DNA from: a virus
IMG/VR virus record: IMGVR_UViG_3300017963_000568
Location: 1-32,211 of that record
Reading direction: 5' to 3' (one strand)
DNA length: 32,211 nucleotides
Positions within the stretch are counted from its first letter, which is position 1, and the number at the start of each line of letters is the position of its first letter. Below, piece after piece: positions 12,549 through 19,398 of the stretch. The notes under the pieces are model-generated. The model saw only the letters and a list, made by a program, of their open reading frames with translations, was not told the origin of the DNA and ran no database searches. The position numbers and the translations under genes are program-made.

Positions 12549-12790
12549 TCAATACCTTTTTACGCACACACACGACTTCACAGTTTCAATGTCTGGATGG
12601 CTATGAATATGTCATTCGCGTCGGGCCGGACTGGGCCTGTTTTCCTCAACGGCAGTATGGCCCATTTGAAGAAGTCGAAGTGTGGGATGAACAGCACGGA
12701 GTCCGGCTCGCGATGAATGTGTTTGACTTAGAGCGTGAAATCGTGCATGAGCATGGGGGCACACAATCGAGGGCCACACCTCCCAAGTAG
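12536..12790 (+). CDS. Hypothetical small acidic protein
   Basis: It has 84 residues from MPDMINTFLR, with AGGAGG 11 bases upstream. Strand-like sequence (FQCLDGYEYVIRVGPDWACF) is followed by GPFEEVEVWDEQHG and a helix (MNVFDLEREIVHEHG). There is no signal or membrane segment. It is the last gene of the coupled run begun at 10568. No family is recognised; the compact beta-then-helix layout suggests a small accessory protein. Confidence 0.55.
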   Translation: MPDMINTFLRTHTTSQFQCLDGYEYVIRVGPDWACFPQRQYGPFEEVEVWDEQHGVRLAMNVFDLEREIVHEHGGTQSRATPPK

Positions 12791-12840
12791 GCACAGGCGA
12801 CCAGCATGAGGGGTCCGATGAAAGTCGGTGCGTTCTTCAT
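12646..12840 (-). CDS. Doubtful antisense ORF with lipoprotein-like start
   Basis: This 64-residue ORF runs against the end of the preceding + gene. It has GGGGGGAGG eight bases before its ATG and an N-terminus MKNAPTFIGPLMLVACAYLG that resembles a lipoprotein signal (LVAC). The remaining two thirds is Ser/Thr/Cys-rich and fully antisense to a more convincing gene, as expected of a shadow. No promoter is visible. It is listed only because the ribosome binding site and signal-like start coincide. Confidence 0.2.
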   Translation of the reverse strand: MKNAPTFIGPLMLVACAYLGGVALDCVPPCSCTISRSKSNTFIASRTPCCSSHTSTSSNGPYCR

Positions 12841-12957
12841 GACAAGAACCTCCCCCCGACTGTCCTTGCTGTCAAGTTGCTCGGGGCAGACATGTTGAAA
12901 AGGTGAGACTCGTATAAGCCGTGTGAGCAGCCACGTTACGAGACGCCCCCGGTGCTA

Positions 12958-13050
12958 TCTAATACTAGATGAAATTCTTTCGATTTTCTAGTTAGGAATG
13001 ATCAAAAGGAAAAGGGTATACTATCCCATACCATCCTTCTTTTGATCGCT
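12958..13050. promoter_or_regulatory. Two hairpins in the intergenic region before 13096
   Basis: The 305-base gap 12791-13095 holds no convincing gene. ACTAGA/TCTAGT (12964-12969, 12987-12992) forms one hairpin. GATCAAAAG/CTTTTGATC (13000-13008, 13039-13047) forms a second, continued inside by GGTAT/ATACC (13015-13019, 13028-13032) for a stem of about 20 bp with small bulges. Neither is followed by a T-run, so an operator or leader structure is more likely than a terminator. Confidence 0.5.
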
Positions 13051-13095
13051 TAGATGCGAAATTTGAAAGCGAGAATCTATAAGGAGAATAGTCAG

Positions 13096-13314
13096 ATGAC
13101 ACCCTTCCATCGCATCACAGAGCAGGTAGACATGTTGCGCTTGCGCTCTGCGGCCCGCATTCTGCGGGCGGAGGCGCATGATAAACTTGACACGGCCCGG
13201 AAAGCGGGCACAGCCAACGACATCGCTCGCGCCCGACAGGAAGCGGACGACGCGGATGCGCTGTATGAGGACATCATGGAGTCAACCGCCGGGTGGGGCC
13301 ACCCGGACGGGTAG
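13096..13314 (+). CDS. Hypothetical helical protein
   Basis: It has 72 residues from MTPFHRITEQ, with AAGGAG nine bases upstream. It is almost all helix, rich in Ala, Arg, Asp and Glu (LRLRSAARILRAEAHDKLDT, ARARQEADDADALYEDI), suggesting a coiled-coil hairpin. There are no cysteines, signal or membrane segments. It is the first gene of the rightward run of small genes behind the paired hairpins at 12958-13050. Function unknown. Confidence 0.6.
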   Translation: MTPFHRITEQVDMLRLRSAARILRAEAHDKLDTARKAGTANDIARARQEADDADALYEDIMESTAGWGHPDG

Positions 13315-13322
13315 AGCGAACG

Positions 13323-13568
13323 ATGGATTACGTGGAATACGCTGAATGGATCGCCGAACACGAAGATGATTTTATCGAAGATTACGATCCATATACGGAT
13401 CTTGAGAATCTGTGTGACTGTGGTCAGCCGGGAATGTCGCAGTGTGCTTGTTGCGGGGCGCCCCTGTGTCATCAATGTGCGGAATGTGGGGGCAATTTTT
13501 GCCGTTCTTGCATTCGCAATCCCCATTTCAGCGACATGATGGAACGACGCTATGGCACGATGTATTAA
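13323..13568 (+). CDS. Small zinc-finger protein (B-box/treble-clef-like)
   Basis: It has 81 residues from MDYVEYAEWI. A very acidic N-terminus (EDDFIEDYDPYTDLEN) is followed by a cysteine-rich segment, residues 38-68: CDCGQPGMSQCACCG, PLCHQCAECGG and FCRSC. The paired CxxC/CxxH knuckles suggest two zinc ions in a cross-brace like small RING/B-box fingers, typically protein-binding. An acidic arm plus finger might mimic nucleic acid and bind a host factor, but that is speculation. The 3' end overlaps the next gene by 17 bases. Confidence 0.6.
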   Translation: MDYVEYAEWIAEHEDDFIEDYDPYTDLENLCDCGQPGMSQCACCGAPLCHQCAECGGNFCRSCIRNPHFSDMMERRYGTMY

Positions 13569-13854
13569 GGGGATGTTGTGTCTGTGCCTCTGTCTGCTTG
13601 TGCCTCTGGTTGCAGGAGCACAGGAAATCGATGAGACCAAAGTAGACAAGCTCTTATTAGTTATTTTTGAGGTTGCTACGGCAATCTATTTCATTTGGAC
13701 ACTCAGAAAGCCCCAGTTTTATCTCTTCTTTTTTATGGCGAGCCTGATCGTCTTGATTTGGAATGGTCTGTTCGTGGGGTGGAGCACCCTGTTTTATATC
13801 AATTTAGCCGCGATGCCTGTGACATTCGTGTTCATTGGCATTGGACACAGTTAG
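13552..13854 (+). CDS. Small multi-pass membrane protein
   Basis: This 100-residue protein starts MARCIKGML. Residues 8-22 look like a cleavable signal (LCLCLCLLVPLVAGAQ), followed by three hydrophobic segments (LLLVIFEVATAIYFIW, FYLFFFMASLIVLIW, FYINLAAMPVTFVFIG). A predicted cleavage after AGA would leave a three-helix inner-membrane protein. Holin, superinfection-exclusion or envelope roles all fit the shape, and none can be chosen from sequence. A second in-frame ATG seven codons later directly abuts AAGGGG, too close to act as a ribosome binding site. Confidence 0.6.
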   Translation: MARCIKGMLCLCLCLLVPLVAGAQEIDETKVDKLLLVIFEVATAIYFIWTLRKPQFYLFFFMASLIVLIWNGLFVGWSTLFYINLAAMPVTFVFIGIGHS

Positions 13855-13864
13855 AGGAATCTCT

Positions 13865-14074
13865 ATGCTCAACACATGCATCCAAACAATGATGCAGAGT
13901 CACCTCGCCCGACGGCGGGATCTGCTCTTGCAGTTGAAGGAAGACCTGCCCCCACTGGCGTATAGCCTACTCTGGGCGCAATTACAACAGGAAGAAGCCG
14001 AGCTTCTTTGGCTCTGCGAAAGGAGTCCTGCTCCAGATAGTGGCTATACGTATAGCTGGAATAATAATGCTTGA
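13865..14074 (+). CDS. Hypothetical small helical protein
   Basis: It has 69 residues from MLNTCIQTMM, with GAGG upstream of the ATG. Helical segments (ARRRDLLLQLKEDLPP, SLLWAQLQQEEAELLWLCER) form a likely helical hairpin, and the tail is Tyr/Asn-rich. There is no signal or membrane segment. It follows the membrane protein by ten bases. Function unknown. Confidence 0.55.
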   Translation: MLNTCIQTMMQSHLARRRDLLLQLKEDLPPLAYSLLWAQLQQEEAELLWLCERSPAPDSGYTYSWNNNA

Positions 14075-14097
14075 TAAGAAGTATCATGGAGAAACTA

Positions 14098-14151
14098 ATG
14101 AAATTCACGAAGCAAACCGCCATTTTTGACACATTCGGACACGTACAATAA
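14098..14151 (+). CDS. Possible micro-ORF (17 aa)
   Basis: The short frame MKFTKQTAIFDTFGHVQ follows GGAGAAACTA; the same leader GGAGAAACTAATGAA also precedes the gene at 14355. Its stop overlaps an upstream in-frame start of the next ORF (TAATG). It may be a real leader peptide or an upstream copy of the translation signal left by a small duplication. Confidence 0.25.
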   Translation: MKFTKQTAIFDTFGHVQ

Positions 14152-14165
14152 TGAGGAGATCAAGA

Positions 14166-14342
14166 ATGGACCATCTTCGTCGGGAAAACTTAAAAGCTCT
14201 TGCCCTCAGCATGGGCATCATTTTATCTGATGTCGAGATTGATCAACTTGATGCGCTTTGTGCGAAAGCAAGGAATGCAGGAGGGGGGAATCAGTCTCCT
14301 GAACGACTGCTAAACCTCTGGGGGATGTTTCAGAAGACATGA
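14166..14342 (+). CDS. Hypothetical small protein
   Basis: It has 58 residues from MDHLRRENLK, with GAGGAG nine bases upstream. It is mostly helical (ENLKALALSMGIILSDVEID, QLDALCAKARNAG) with a Gly-rich turn and an amphipathic end (ERLLNLWGMFQKT). No motif is recognised. Tight spacing with the genes on either side suggests one transcript. Confidence 0.5.
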   Translation: MDHLRRENLKALALSMGIILSDVEIDQLDALCAKARNAGGGNQSPERLLNLWGMFQKT

Positions 14343-14354
14343 AAGGAGAAACTA

Positions 14355-14525
14355 ATGAAGTCCATGTATCATTCCCCGTTTGATTGGCTCTTAGATCGGT
14401 GGAGTCTCTTACAGGATGACAGTCCAGGTGTTCCACAGGGGGAGCCGTCTCCTGATCGGGGCCGGCACGATGAGGAGCATTGGGATTTGATTGATCCGCC
14501 GCCGGAAGAAAGTGACACTTTCTGA
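14355..14525 (+). CDS. Hypothetical small acidic protein
   Basis: It has 56 residues with AAGGAG eight bases before the ATG. An aromatic N-terminus (MYHSPFDWLLDRWSLLQ) precedes a Pro/Asp/Glu-rich, probably disordered tail ending PPEESDTF. A disordered acidic tail behind a short helix suits a peptide that binds a protein partner. It is the last gene before the inverted-repeat cluster at 14540. No family recognised. Confidence 0.5.
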   Translation: MKSMYHSPFDWLLDRWSLLQDDSPGVPQGEPSPDRGRHDEEHWDLIDPPPEESDTF

Positions 14526-14539
14526 CACCCCATGTTTGT

Positions 14540-14739
14540 CAGGCGCTTTCAAAAGCCTGGGATTGCCTATGGCACTAGGCAAGAGCACTATGCAATGACC
14601 TGCATAGCATGTGACAAAACATGTCACAATTTGACATGCTTTTGAGGCTTTTTTGAAATGTCAACAATGTTGACATGGCCTGTGGAGAACTTTTTTTACA
14701 GACTATGATCTATAAGTCATGAGAATGTCATGACTTATA
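14540..14739. repeat. Cluster of six consecutive inverted repeats
   Basis: The gap 14526-14868 holds no gene but six palindromes in order: CAGGC/GCCTG (14540-14559), TTGCCTA/TAGGCAA (14563-14582), CTATGCA/TGCATAG (14588-14607), TGTGACA/TGTCACA (14610-14628), ATGTCAAC/GTTGACAT (14658-14676) and TATAAGTCATGA/TCATGACTTATA (14711-14739). All arms are perfect and loops are 3-10 bases. Several contain TGACA or TGTCA. This could be a multi-hairpin RNA, a set of operators, or an origin or partition site. Confidence 0.6.
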
Positions 14740-14796
14740 CCGCATAGAAAAAAAGATTCAAAAAAATGCAAGAATTTTGTGTGCATTCACAGGAGT

Positions 14797-14812
14797 TTGC
14801 ATGAGATTTGCA
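14797..14812 (+). promoter_or_regulatory. Sigma-54-like promoter motif 1
   Basis: TTGCATGAGATTTGCA matches the -24/-12 pattern TGGCAC-N5-TTGCA except for T in place of the first G. It is identical at 13 of 16 positions to the motif at 15791. Its GC at the -12 position lies 58 bases before the ATG of the next gene. Confidence 0.4.
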
Positions 14813-14868
14813 TTATATATAAGTGTAAGTGAACACAAAATAAGAATCATTCAACAAGGAGAAACACC

Positions 14869-15072
14869 ATGAACAGCCGCAAATGGGAAGTAAACGGACA
14901 GAAAACAGCAAATTCAGCATGGGAATCTGTGACAGTTAGGTCCGCACAAGAAGCGGAGCAGACAGCACAGACAATGGCAAAGATGGGCTGGGTTAATGTG
15001 AATTGGAGGGCGGAACACTCGTCCACCGAGACACAAGCTGCCTGGGTGGTCCGGAATGGCCGCAAAGTATAA
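14869..15072 (+). CDS. Hypothetical small protein (possible double-strand-fold)
   Basis: This 67-residue protein has AAGGAG eight bases before the ATG. The sequence WEVNGQKTANSAWESVTVRS, AEQTAQTMAKMGW then VNVNWRAEH suggests strand-helix-strand, with Trp at regular positions. There are no cysteines, signal or membrane segments. It begins a new transcription unit behind the sigma-54-like motif, so it may be expressed later than or separately from the upstream small genes. Function unknown. Confidence 0.6.
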   Translation: MNSRKWEVNGQKTANSAWESVTVRSAQEAEQTAQTMAKMGWVNVNWRAEHSSTETQAAWVVRNGRKV

Positions 15073-15090
15073 ATAAGGAGGAGAATTCCT

Positions 15091-15288
15091 ATGAAAGCAC
15101 AAGCAGAAATCAAAAAGTCCATCCCCATTCCAGATGGGAATGGCAACGGGAAATGCCTCAAATGTGGTAAACCAGTTGAGGCAAAAGAGTATGGATATTT
15201 TGGGGATCGCGTGACTCGATTTTACTGCCGTCCCCATAAGGTAGCATTCTATGCTACTTTGAAGATGAAGAGCCTGAAAGCTACCTAA
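15091..15288 (+). CDS. Small zinc-ribbon-like protein
   Basis: It has 65 residues with AAGGAGGAG upstream. A C-x-x-C (KCLKCGKPVE) is followed by YFGDRVTRFYCRPH, giving four likely zinc ligands C-C-C-H. The N-terminus is Lys-rich and flexible, and the C-terminus (FYATLKMKSLKAT) is basic. Small phage zinc ribbons usually bind nucleic acid or regulate transcription. It lies 18 bases after the previous gene. Confidence 0.6.
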   Translation: MKAQAEIKKSIPIPDGNGNGKCLKCGKPVEAKEYGYFGDRVTRFYCRPHKVAFYATLKMKSLKAT

Positions 15289-15304
15289 TCACCAGGAGAT
15301 TATT

Positions 15305-15742
15305 ATGAAAAAATATGTAAGAATTCAAAGCGGAATGTCCCCATGTATCCGGGGAATCGTGGAACGATGGCTATTAGATCGATCCCAAGCATACAGTTTC
15401 AAATCATATGGGATCGATCAAAGTCCTGTCCTGATTTTTGAGAATAATCAGGACTTTCAGAGTTTCTATTCCAATCTTTTAGATGATGTAAAGGTCGGAA
15501 AGATTCTTACTTCAACCGAATGGTTGATGAAGAATGCTCCTGAAATGCTTCTCCCCCTTCCCGATGCTAAGGATCGGGAAAAACAATTTTATGAAGTGTG
15601 TCTCTTTCTTGAAGAGGAACAGATTCATCCGAATGATAAAAAAATGATTGCAGAAGGATACCTTCGGCCACACTCCAAAAGTCGGGGATACGCAGATCCC
15701 ACAATGATCAAAGAAATGTCGAAAAATATGGTTTCAAAATAA
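15305..15742 (+). CDS. Hypothetical protein
   Basis: This 145-residue protein has CCAGGAG before the ATG. It begins KKYVRIQSGMSPCIRGIVER, with a mixed alpha/beta middle (SPVLIFENNQDFQSFYSNLL, VKVGKILTSTEWLM) and a helical, basic end (DPTMIKEMSKNMVSK). No catalytic motif, signal or membrane helix is seen. It is the third gene of the unit starting at 14869, and the next gene has its own promoter-like motif. No family recognised. Confidence 0.6.
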   Translation: MKKYVRIQSGMSPCIRGIVERWLLDRSQAYSFKSYGIDQSPVLIFENNQDFQSFYSNLLDDVKVGKILTSTEWLMKNAPEMLLPLPDAKDREKQFYEVCLFLEEEQIHPNDKKMIAEGYLRPHSKSRGYADPTMIKEMSKNMVSK

Positions 15743-15790
15743 TTCTTTGAAGGGGCCAGGATTGTGAGAATGTATTGGTATCAGTAATGC

Positions 15791-15806
15791 TGGCATGAGG
15801 CTTGCA
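15791..15806 (+). promoter_or_regulatory. Sigma-54-like promoter motif 2
   Basis: TGGCATGAGGCTTGCA has GG and GC exactly ten bases apart and matches TGGCAC-N5-TTGCA at nearly every fixed position. Its -12 GC lies 56 bases before the ATG at 15861, almost the same as at 14797. A standard sigma-70 reading fails because the spacing to TATAAA is only about ten bases. Confidence 0.55.
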
Positions 15807-15860
15807 TATAAAGAGAGTAGTAGAAGACGAATTATAAACATTGAACTAAGAGGAAACACC

Positions 15861-16610
15861 ATGATACTTGAACATGGACAATCAGTCAAAGTCAATCGCA
15901 AAGAGGGAGAGTGGGGTACGTTGCATGAGGTGAAACAGCCTCGCAAGCCGTGGACGTGCCGCCGGTGCAATCAGCCGATTGCGGTCGGTGAATTCCATTA
16001 CAAACAGAACTGGCATACCGTGCCGGGGGATGTGTCCAGCTATTTGCCGACGCGCATCCATACGGCTTGCTATTACATGGGCACGGCCGTCAAGCAAGCC
16101 GAGAAGCTGTTCTTGACGAAAGTGGCCCTGATCTTGAAAGAGAAACAGGGGGACTGGGCGCTCGTGGCAGAGGATGACCCGGATCCGCATTGGGAGCGCA
16201 TTGCGTTTCCAGATGTCTTGACTTGGGTCGGGCCGACACGGCTTGACGGAATCCCTTCTCATTTGAAAGCCATCGCCTACAATGGCGATACGGACCCTAC
16301 GACACGATACTATGAATGTACGGTCAAGCCGTACACGATCCGCATGATGCAAGAGACGAAAGCCCATCTCGATTTTGTGCTGAACCATGAACAGCCAAGC
16401 CTGGAAAAGCTGTTCAAAAAGAAAGCGCCGGTGCGACTGGCAGACTATCGCAAGATGAAACAGACCCCGACGTGTACTGGGCAAGGGGAGGCGGCTCACC
16501 CAGCCGCCTCGATGACCTTAGTGTCAGCTCCGGCAGATGAAAGTTTCCAGTATTATGAATGTGGCGAGTGTCATCGGGCAATTGATGCCCGGCTCGTGAA
16601 CTTTAACTAA
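15861..16610 (+). CDS. Zinc-binding protein of unknown function, upstream of RecT
   Basis: It has 249 residues from MILEHGQSVKV, after AGAGGAAACACC. There are two metal-like sites: WTCRRCNQPIAVGEFHYKQ with a later H-T-A-C near residues 33-74, and a C-terminal YYECGECHRA near 236. The centre (VKQAEKLFLTKVALILKEK) is helical. The first motif resembles PARP-type or small treble-clef fingers that contact damaged DNA. It is read from the sigma-54-like motif and ends 11 bases before the RecT-like gene, so a recombination or repair accessory role is likely. The family is not recognised. Confidence 0.55.
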   Translation: MILEHGQSVKVNRKEGEWGTLHEVKQPRKPWTCRRCNQPIAVGEFHYKQNWHTVPGDVSSYLPTRIHTACYYMGTAVKQAEKLFLTKVALILKEKQGDWALVAEDDPDPHWERIAFPDVLTWVGPTRLDGIPSHLKAIAYNGDTDPTTRYYECTVKPYTIRMMQETKAHLDFVLNHEQPSLEKLFKKKAPVRLADYRKMKQTPTCTGQGEAAHPAASMTLVSAPADESFQYYECGECHRAIDARLVNFN

Positions 16611-16621
16611 GGAGGGACATG

Positions 16622-17557
16622 ATGAACACATTACAGAAGTATGACTCACAGGTTCCCATGCTGGACATGGGAATCTCGCAACTCGGCCAAGTGTTTTATG
16701 AATCGAAATTGTTTCCGAACGTGACGAGCGCGGCGCAAGCGCAAGTCAAAATCATGGCTGGGGCCGAGAATGGCTTCGGCCCATTCACCTCGATGTCAGG
16801 GATTCATCTCATCCCTGGCAAGGGCGGCACGCGCGTTGAATTGGGCGCAGACATGCATGCCACCGCGGTCAAGCGGTCAGCCCGGTATGATTATCAGGTC
16901 AAAGAATCCACCCGGCAACAATGTGTCATCGAGTTCTGGAGCATCTCGAAGCGCACAGGACGCTGGGAAGTCCTAGGCATCTCGACCTATACATTGGATG
17001 ATGCAAAACAGGCCGGCTTGACCGGTCGGGATAATTGGAAGAATTACCCGGATATGATGCTGTTTGCCCGCGCGATGACGAATGGCGTGGCCCGGTTTTG
17101 TCCGGATGTCTTTGAGAGTCGCATCTATCATGAAGGGGAACTTACAGGGGATGCCATTGAGACAGAGACGGATGAGAAGGACATCCCCCCGGACCCCCTG
17201 TCCTATGATGACACCCTGATCCACGATTTGCATATGGTCCTGCGACAAGGGATTGAACGGGGAGCCTGGACGGGGGCCCGCCTGGATGAGGTGGATGGTT
17301 GGTTGGAGTCCGGGCAGATGTCCAATGGCAAGTCGGTTTCGGATAAAACGATCACGGCGATGATCACGAAACTGAACAAAGAGCTGACGGCGGCTCAGCC
17401 TCAGATCGCCCAGCCGGATGAGGCCACACTGGCGCTGTGGTTGGATGAACTGATTGACGCGGAGGGTGATGGCGATGCTTTTCGGGCAGCGCGTGATCAA
17501 GAAGACTGGAACGAATGTCAACGCCTCTATCTTGAGGCAACGGGGGGGACAGTATGA
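16622..17557 (+). CDS. RecT-like single-strand annealing protein
   Basis: It has 311 residues; the second of two adjacent ATGs is taken because it lies six bases from GGAGG. The family signature is TSAAQAQVKIMAGAENGFGP near residues 37-56, GTRVELGADMHATAVKRSAR, then DDAKQAGLTGRDNWKNYPDMMLFARAMTNGVARFCPDV near 123-160. The D-A-x-x-A-G-L, N-W-x-x-x-P and M-L-x-A-R-A-x-x-x-x-x-R-x-x-P-D sequence is characteristic of RecT-type annealing proteins. These coat single strands and anneal complementary ends for phage recombination. The usual partner exonuclease is not evident. The C-terminal 120 residues are acidic and variable. The stop overlaps the next start. Confidence 0.8.
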   Translation: MNTLQKYDSQVPMLDMGISQLGQVFYESKLFPNVTSAAQAQVKIMAGAENGFGPFTSMSGIHLIPGKGGTRVELGADMHATAVKRSARYDYQVKESTRQQCVIEFWSISKRTGRWEVLGISTYTLDDAKQAGLTGRDNWKNYPDMMLFARAMTNGVARFCPDVFESRIYHEGELTGDAIETETDEKDIPPDPLSYDDTLIHDLHMVLRQGIERGAWTGARLDEVDGWLESGQMSNGKSVSDKTITAMITKLNKELTAAQPQIAQPDEATLALWLDELIDAEGDGDAFRAARDQEDWNECQRLYLEATGGTV

Positions 17558-17670
17558 ATACCAAAGCGATGAACCACAAAAAAGCAGAACTCAGGCGGAA
17601 ACGGGCACGGGCGAAACGCTACACAAAGCGGTATCCGCCGGTGGCAGAGATTCGGAGAAAACAATCATGA
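17554..17670 (+). CDS. Tiny basic protein (38 aa)
   Basis: The frame starts one base before the RecT stop codon and ends one base into the next start (ATGA), so it is sandwiched without gaps. The peptide is strikingly basic (KKAELRRKRARAKRYTKRYP) with few acidic residues, so it should bind nucleic acid. Gap-free coupling on both sides supports a real gene despite its size. It might help RecT or the resolvase bind DNA, which is inference. Confidence 0.55.
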   Translation: MNTKAMNHKKAELRRKRARAKRYTKRYPPVAEIRRKQS

Positions 17671-18155
17671 ATTATATTGGGATTGACCCAGGTTTATCAC
17701 AACAATCACCGGGGGGGATGGCCTTCCTCCCCGCAGGGGATCTTGGCGGCGCTCAGGTGGTGAGCCTCCAGGACTTGACACCGTATGACATTCGTGATCA
17801 ATTGTGTGATTGGTACACCGTCGGACCTTGTGTGGTCCTGTTGGAAAAACAACAGGCATACCCCAAACAGGGGCTGGTGAGTACCGCAAAATTGATGGCC
17901 CATTATGGCGAACTGCGAGGGCTGGTCGTAGCCTTTCAGCGCATCTATACGATTGCATTTGTAGTGATCTCCCCGAAGCAATGGCAAAAGAAAATGCTGG
18001 TGTCCATCGATGGCCCGGATACCAAAACCCGCTCTCGCATGGCAGCGCAACGGCTCTTTAGTCATCTGGATTTTCGCCGCAAGACGAAAGACCACGGCAA
18101 AAGCGATGCGCTGCTCATTGCATTGTGGGGCAAACAGTATGGAGGCTATGAATGA
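17667..18155 (+). CDS. RuvC-like Holliday junction resolvase
   Basis: It has 162 residues. The RNase H-like fold is marked by MNYIGIDPG at residues 1-9 (first Asp), VVLLEKQQAYPKQG near 55-68 (Glu), VVISPKQWQKKML near 99-111, and KTKDHGKSDALLIALWG near 138-154, with the last Asp pair. These are the four acidic positions of RuvC and its phage relatives. The enzyme cuts four-way junctions and branched DNA before packaging. It has the length expected for RuvC. Its start overlaps the tiny basic gene and its stop overlaps the next start. Confidence 0.85.
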   Translation: MNYIGIDPGLSQQSPGGMAFLPAGDLGGAQVVSLQDLTPYDIRDQLCDWYTVGPCVVLLEKQQAYPKQGLVSTAKLMAHYGELRGLVVAFQRIYTIAFVVISPKQWQKKMLVSIDGPDTKTRSRMAAQRLFSHLDFRRKTKDHGKSDALLIALWGKQYGGYE

Positions 18156-18388
18156 TAGAATCAACTCTCTTGCGCCTCACAAAGGCACAAGACAAAAAAC
18201 TAGGAGACCTCGCGGCACTTTCCTGTCAGGTGCTCGCCTATTACTGGGGAGCAGGGGTTCTACGGGTGATTCCTGTGCCGCAGAAACAGGCGGATGAATT
18301 CGCCAAGCTGTTGCAACGCTACAAAGAAGAGCAGGAGCAGGCTGAGGGACACGAAACACAGGCTTGGAGGGCAATTCATGATGAGTAA
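18152..18388 (+). CDS. Hypothetical small protein
   Basis: This 78-residue protein starts within the resolvase stop codon. Helix-rich sequence (LTKAQDKKLGDLAALSCQVL), a short strand (GVLRVIPVP) and a highly charged helix (EFAKLLQRYKEEQEQAEGHE) are seen. It might dimerise through the last helix. There is no signal, metal site or known motif. The next ORF overlaps its end by 11 bases. Confidence 0.55.
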   Translation: MIESTLLRLTKAQDKKLGDLAALSCQVLAYYWGAGVLRVIPVPQKQADEFAKLLQRYKEEQEQAEGHETQAWRAIHDE

Positions 18389-18494
18389 CTATACGCTCAA
18401 GCCCTGTCAGTATTGTGGGGAAGTGCCAACAATTGCGGTCCCTCTTTCCCGCGTTTGCATACACTCACAACGAGCCAGAGTCATCTTGCGATAA
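18378..18494 (+). CDS. Very small zinc-ribbon-like protein, possibly truncated
   Basis: It has 38 residues: the N-terminus LKPCQYCGEVPTI is a C-x-x-C-G knuckle as in Lar-like ribbons, but no second pair follows, only a single Cys later. Compared with the 79-residue Lar-like protein at 967-1206 it is half length. A shift after codon 20 would lengthen it with a different tail, so a frameshifted remnant is possible. It ends just before the next gene's AAGGAG. Confidence 0.35.
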   Translation: MMSNYTLKPCQYCGEVPTIAVPLSRVCIHSQRARVILR

Positions 18495-18505
18495 GGAGAA
18501 AGCGA

Positions 18506-18853
18506 ATGATTAAAAAACTTGTCAATCTGTTATTCAAAAATTACATGCCGAAAATTCATGCCTTTGTCACCGAACGCGAAGAGCGCAACAAACAATTGTA
18601 TGCCTTGGGGGTGGAAAGTGGCGAGGCGATCAATCAATTGACCGCAGACTTTAAGAAGTTTGAAGACCGGCAGTATCAGGTCTTTGAAGAGATGTTTGCG
18701 ATCTATCACGAAATTCTGCGACAAGAGGACGCCCTGGAAAAAGGAACCCCTCCGAGTGAAGAGACTGGATTGCCACGCACCATTGGGGATCCCACGTTGC
18801 GAGAAAAAGTCGCATATTATCTGGAGATGCTCCATCACGATGACGACAAGTAA
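18506..18853 (+). CDS. Hypothetical helical protein
   Basis: It has 115 residues from MIKKLVNLLFKNYMP, with AAGGAG eight bases upstream. The start is amphipathic, followed by long charged helices (FVTEREERNKQLYALGVESG, INQLTADFKKFEDRQYQVFE) and a final helix (LREKVAYYLEMLHHDDD). No catalytic motif is visible. A coiled-coil scaffold or membrane-peripheral protein fits. The next gene starts inside its last codons. Confidence 0.55.
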   Translation: MIKKLVNLLFKNYMPKIHAFVTEREERNKQLYALGVESGEAINQLTADFKKFEDRQYQVFEEMFAIYHEILRQEDALEKGTPPSEETGLPRTIGDPTLREKVAYYLEMLHHDDDK

Positions 18854-19037
18854 GGCGTTTGAGCGATGGAACACCCTGAGCCTGAGATTTCTTCAGGCGA
18901 ACACCTGGCGGCGGCGACGGCGACTATATAAGCAGTTGGTCGTTGTCGCTGCTGTGATTCGTGATGATGAGCACGTGCTGGACATCGTCAAACAAAATCT
19001 TCAGACCCGGCTTGATCAGTATCGATGCCGTTTGTGA
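18840..19037 (+). CDS. Small basic protein
   Basis: It has 65 residues; its ATG overlaps the previous gene by 14 bases. The core is arginine-rich (FLQANTWRRRRRLYKQLVVV) followed by a helix (DEHVLDIVKQNLQTRLDQYR). It probably binds nucleic acid or acidic protein. No ribosome binding site is obvious, so translation is likely coupled. Function unknown. Confidence 0.5.
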   Translation: MTTSKAFERWNTLSLRFLQANTWRRRRRLYKQLVVVAAVIRDDEHVLDIVKQNLQTRLDQYRCRL

Positions 19038-19092
19038 TATTCATGAATGGTGTCATGATAATAATTTGTTATCTGTTTGGAAGGTTATATAA

Positions 19093-19398
19093 ATGATCAT
19101 TTTTGAATATGTGGACCATGGTTCATGTGGAACCATAGAGAATATTATAATTGCTATTGGCGAACACCAAAACTGGTGCGTATTACAGACACCAGAGAGA
19201 ACAGAACAGAATGATGGGTTGCTTGAATGCCTTCAGGAAGACGAAGAGAATCAATTTTATGATATTGAGGAATCCCCAGGTGTTTATTTAGCCACCTATC
19301 AATATACGTTTACTCCCCCTGATAATGGGGAAGGGGGATTGATCAACTTGAGATTGCTGTGGAATGCCAAGGAGTTCGACAAAAAAGACGCGGCCTAA
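19093..19398 (+). CDS. Hypothetical acidic protein
   Basis: This 101-residue protein has GGAAGG nine bases before the ATG. It has alternating strands and loops (MIIFEYVDHG, ENIIIAIGEHQNWCVL) and many acidic residues (LLECLQEDEENQFYDIEESP), with a YLATYQYTFTPPDNGEG end. The A+T content is higher than in flanking genes, suggesting separate acquisition. There is no signal or membrane segment. It is the last gene before the structural module. Unrecognised. Confidence 0.55.
   Translation: MIIFEYVDHGSCGTIENIIIAIGEHQNWCVLQTPERTEQNDGLLECLQEDEENQFYDIEESPGVYLATYQYTFTPPDNGEGGLINLRLLWNAKEFDKKDAA

Noticed and set aside
14640-14660. Intrinsic terminator at the TTTTTT run
   Set aside because: The T-run is not directly preceded by a G+C-rich stem; it lies between two A+T-rich inverted repeats.
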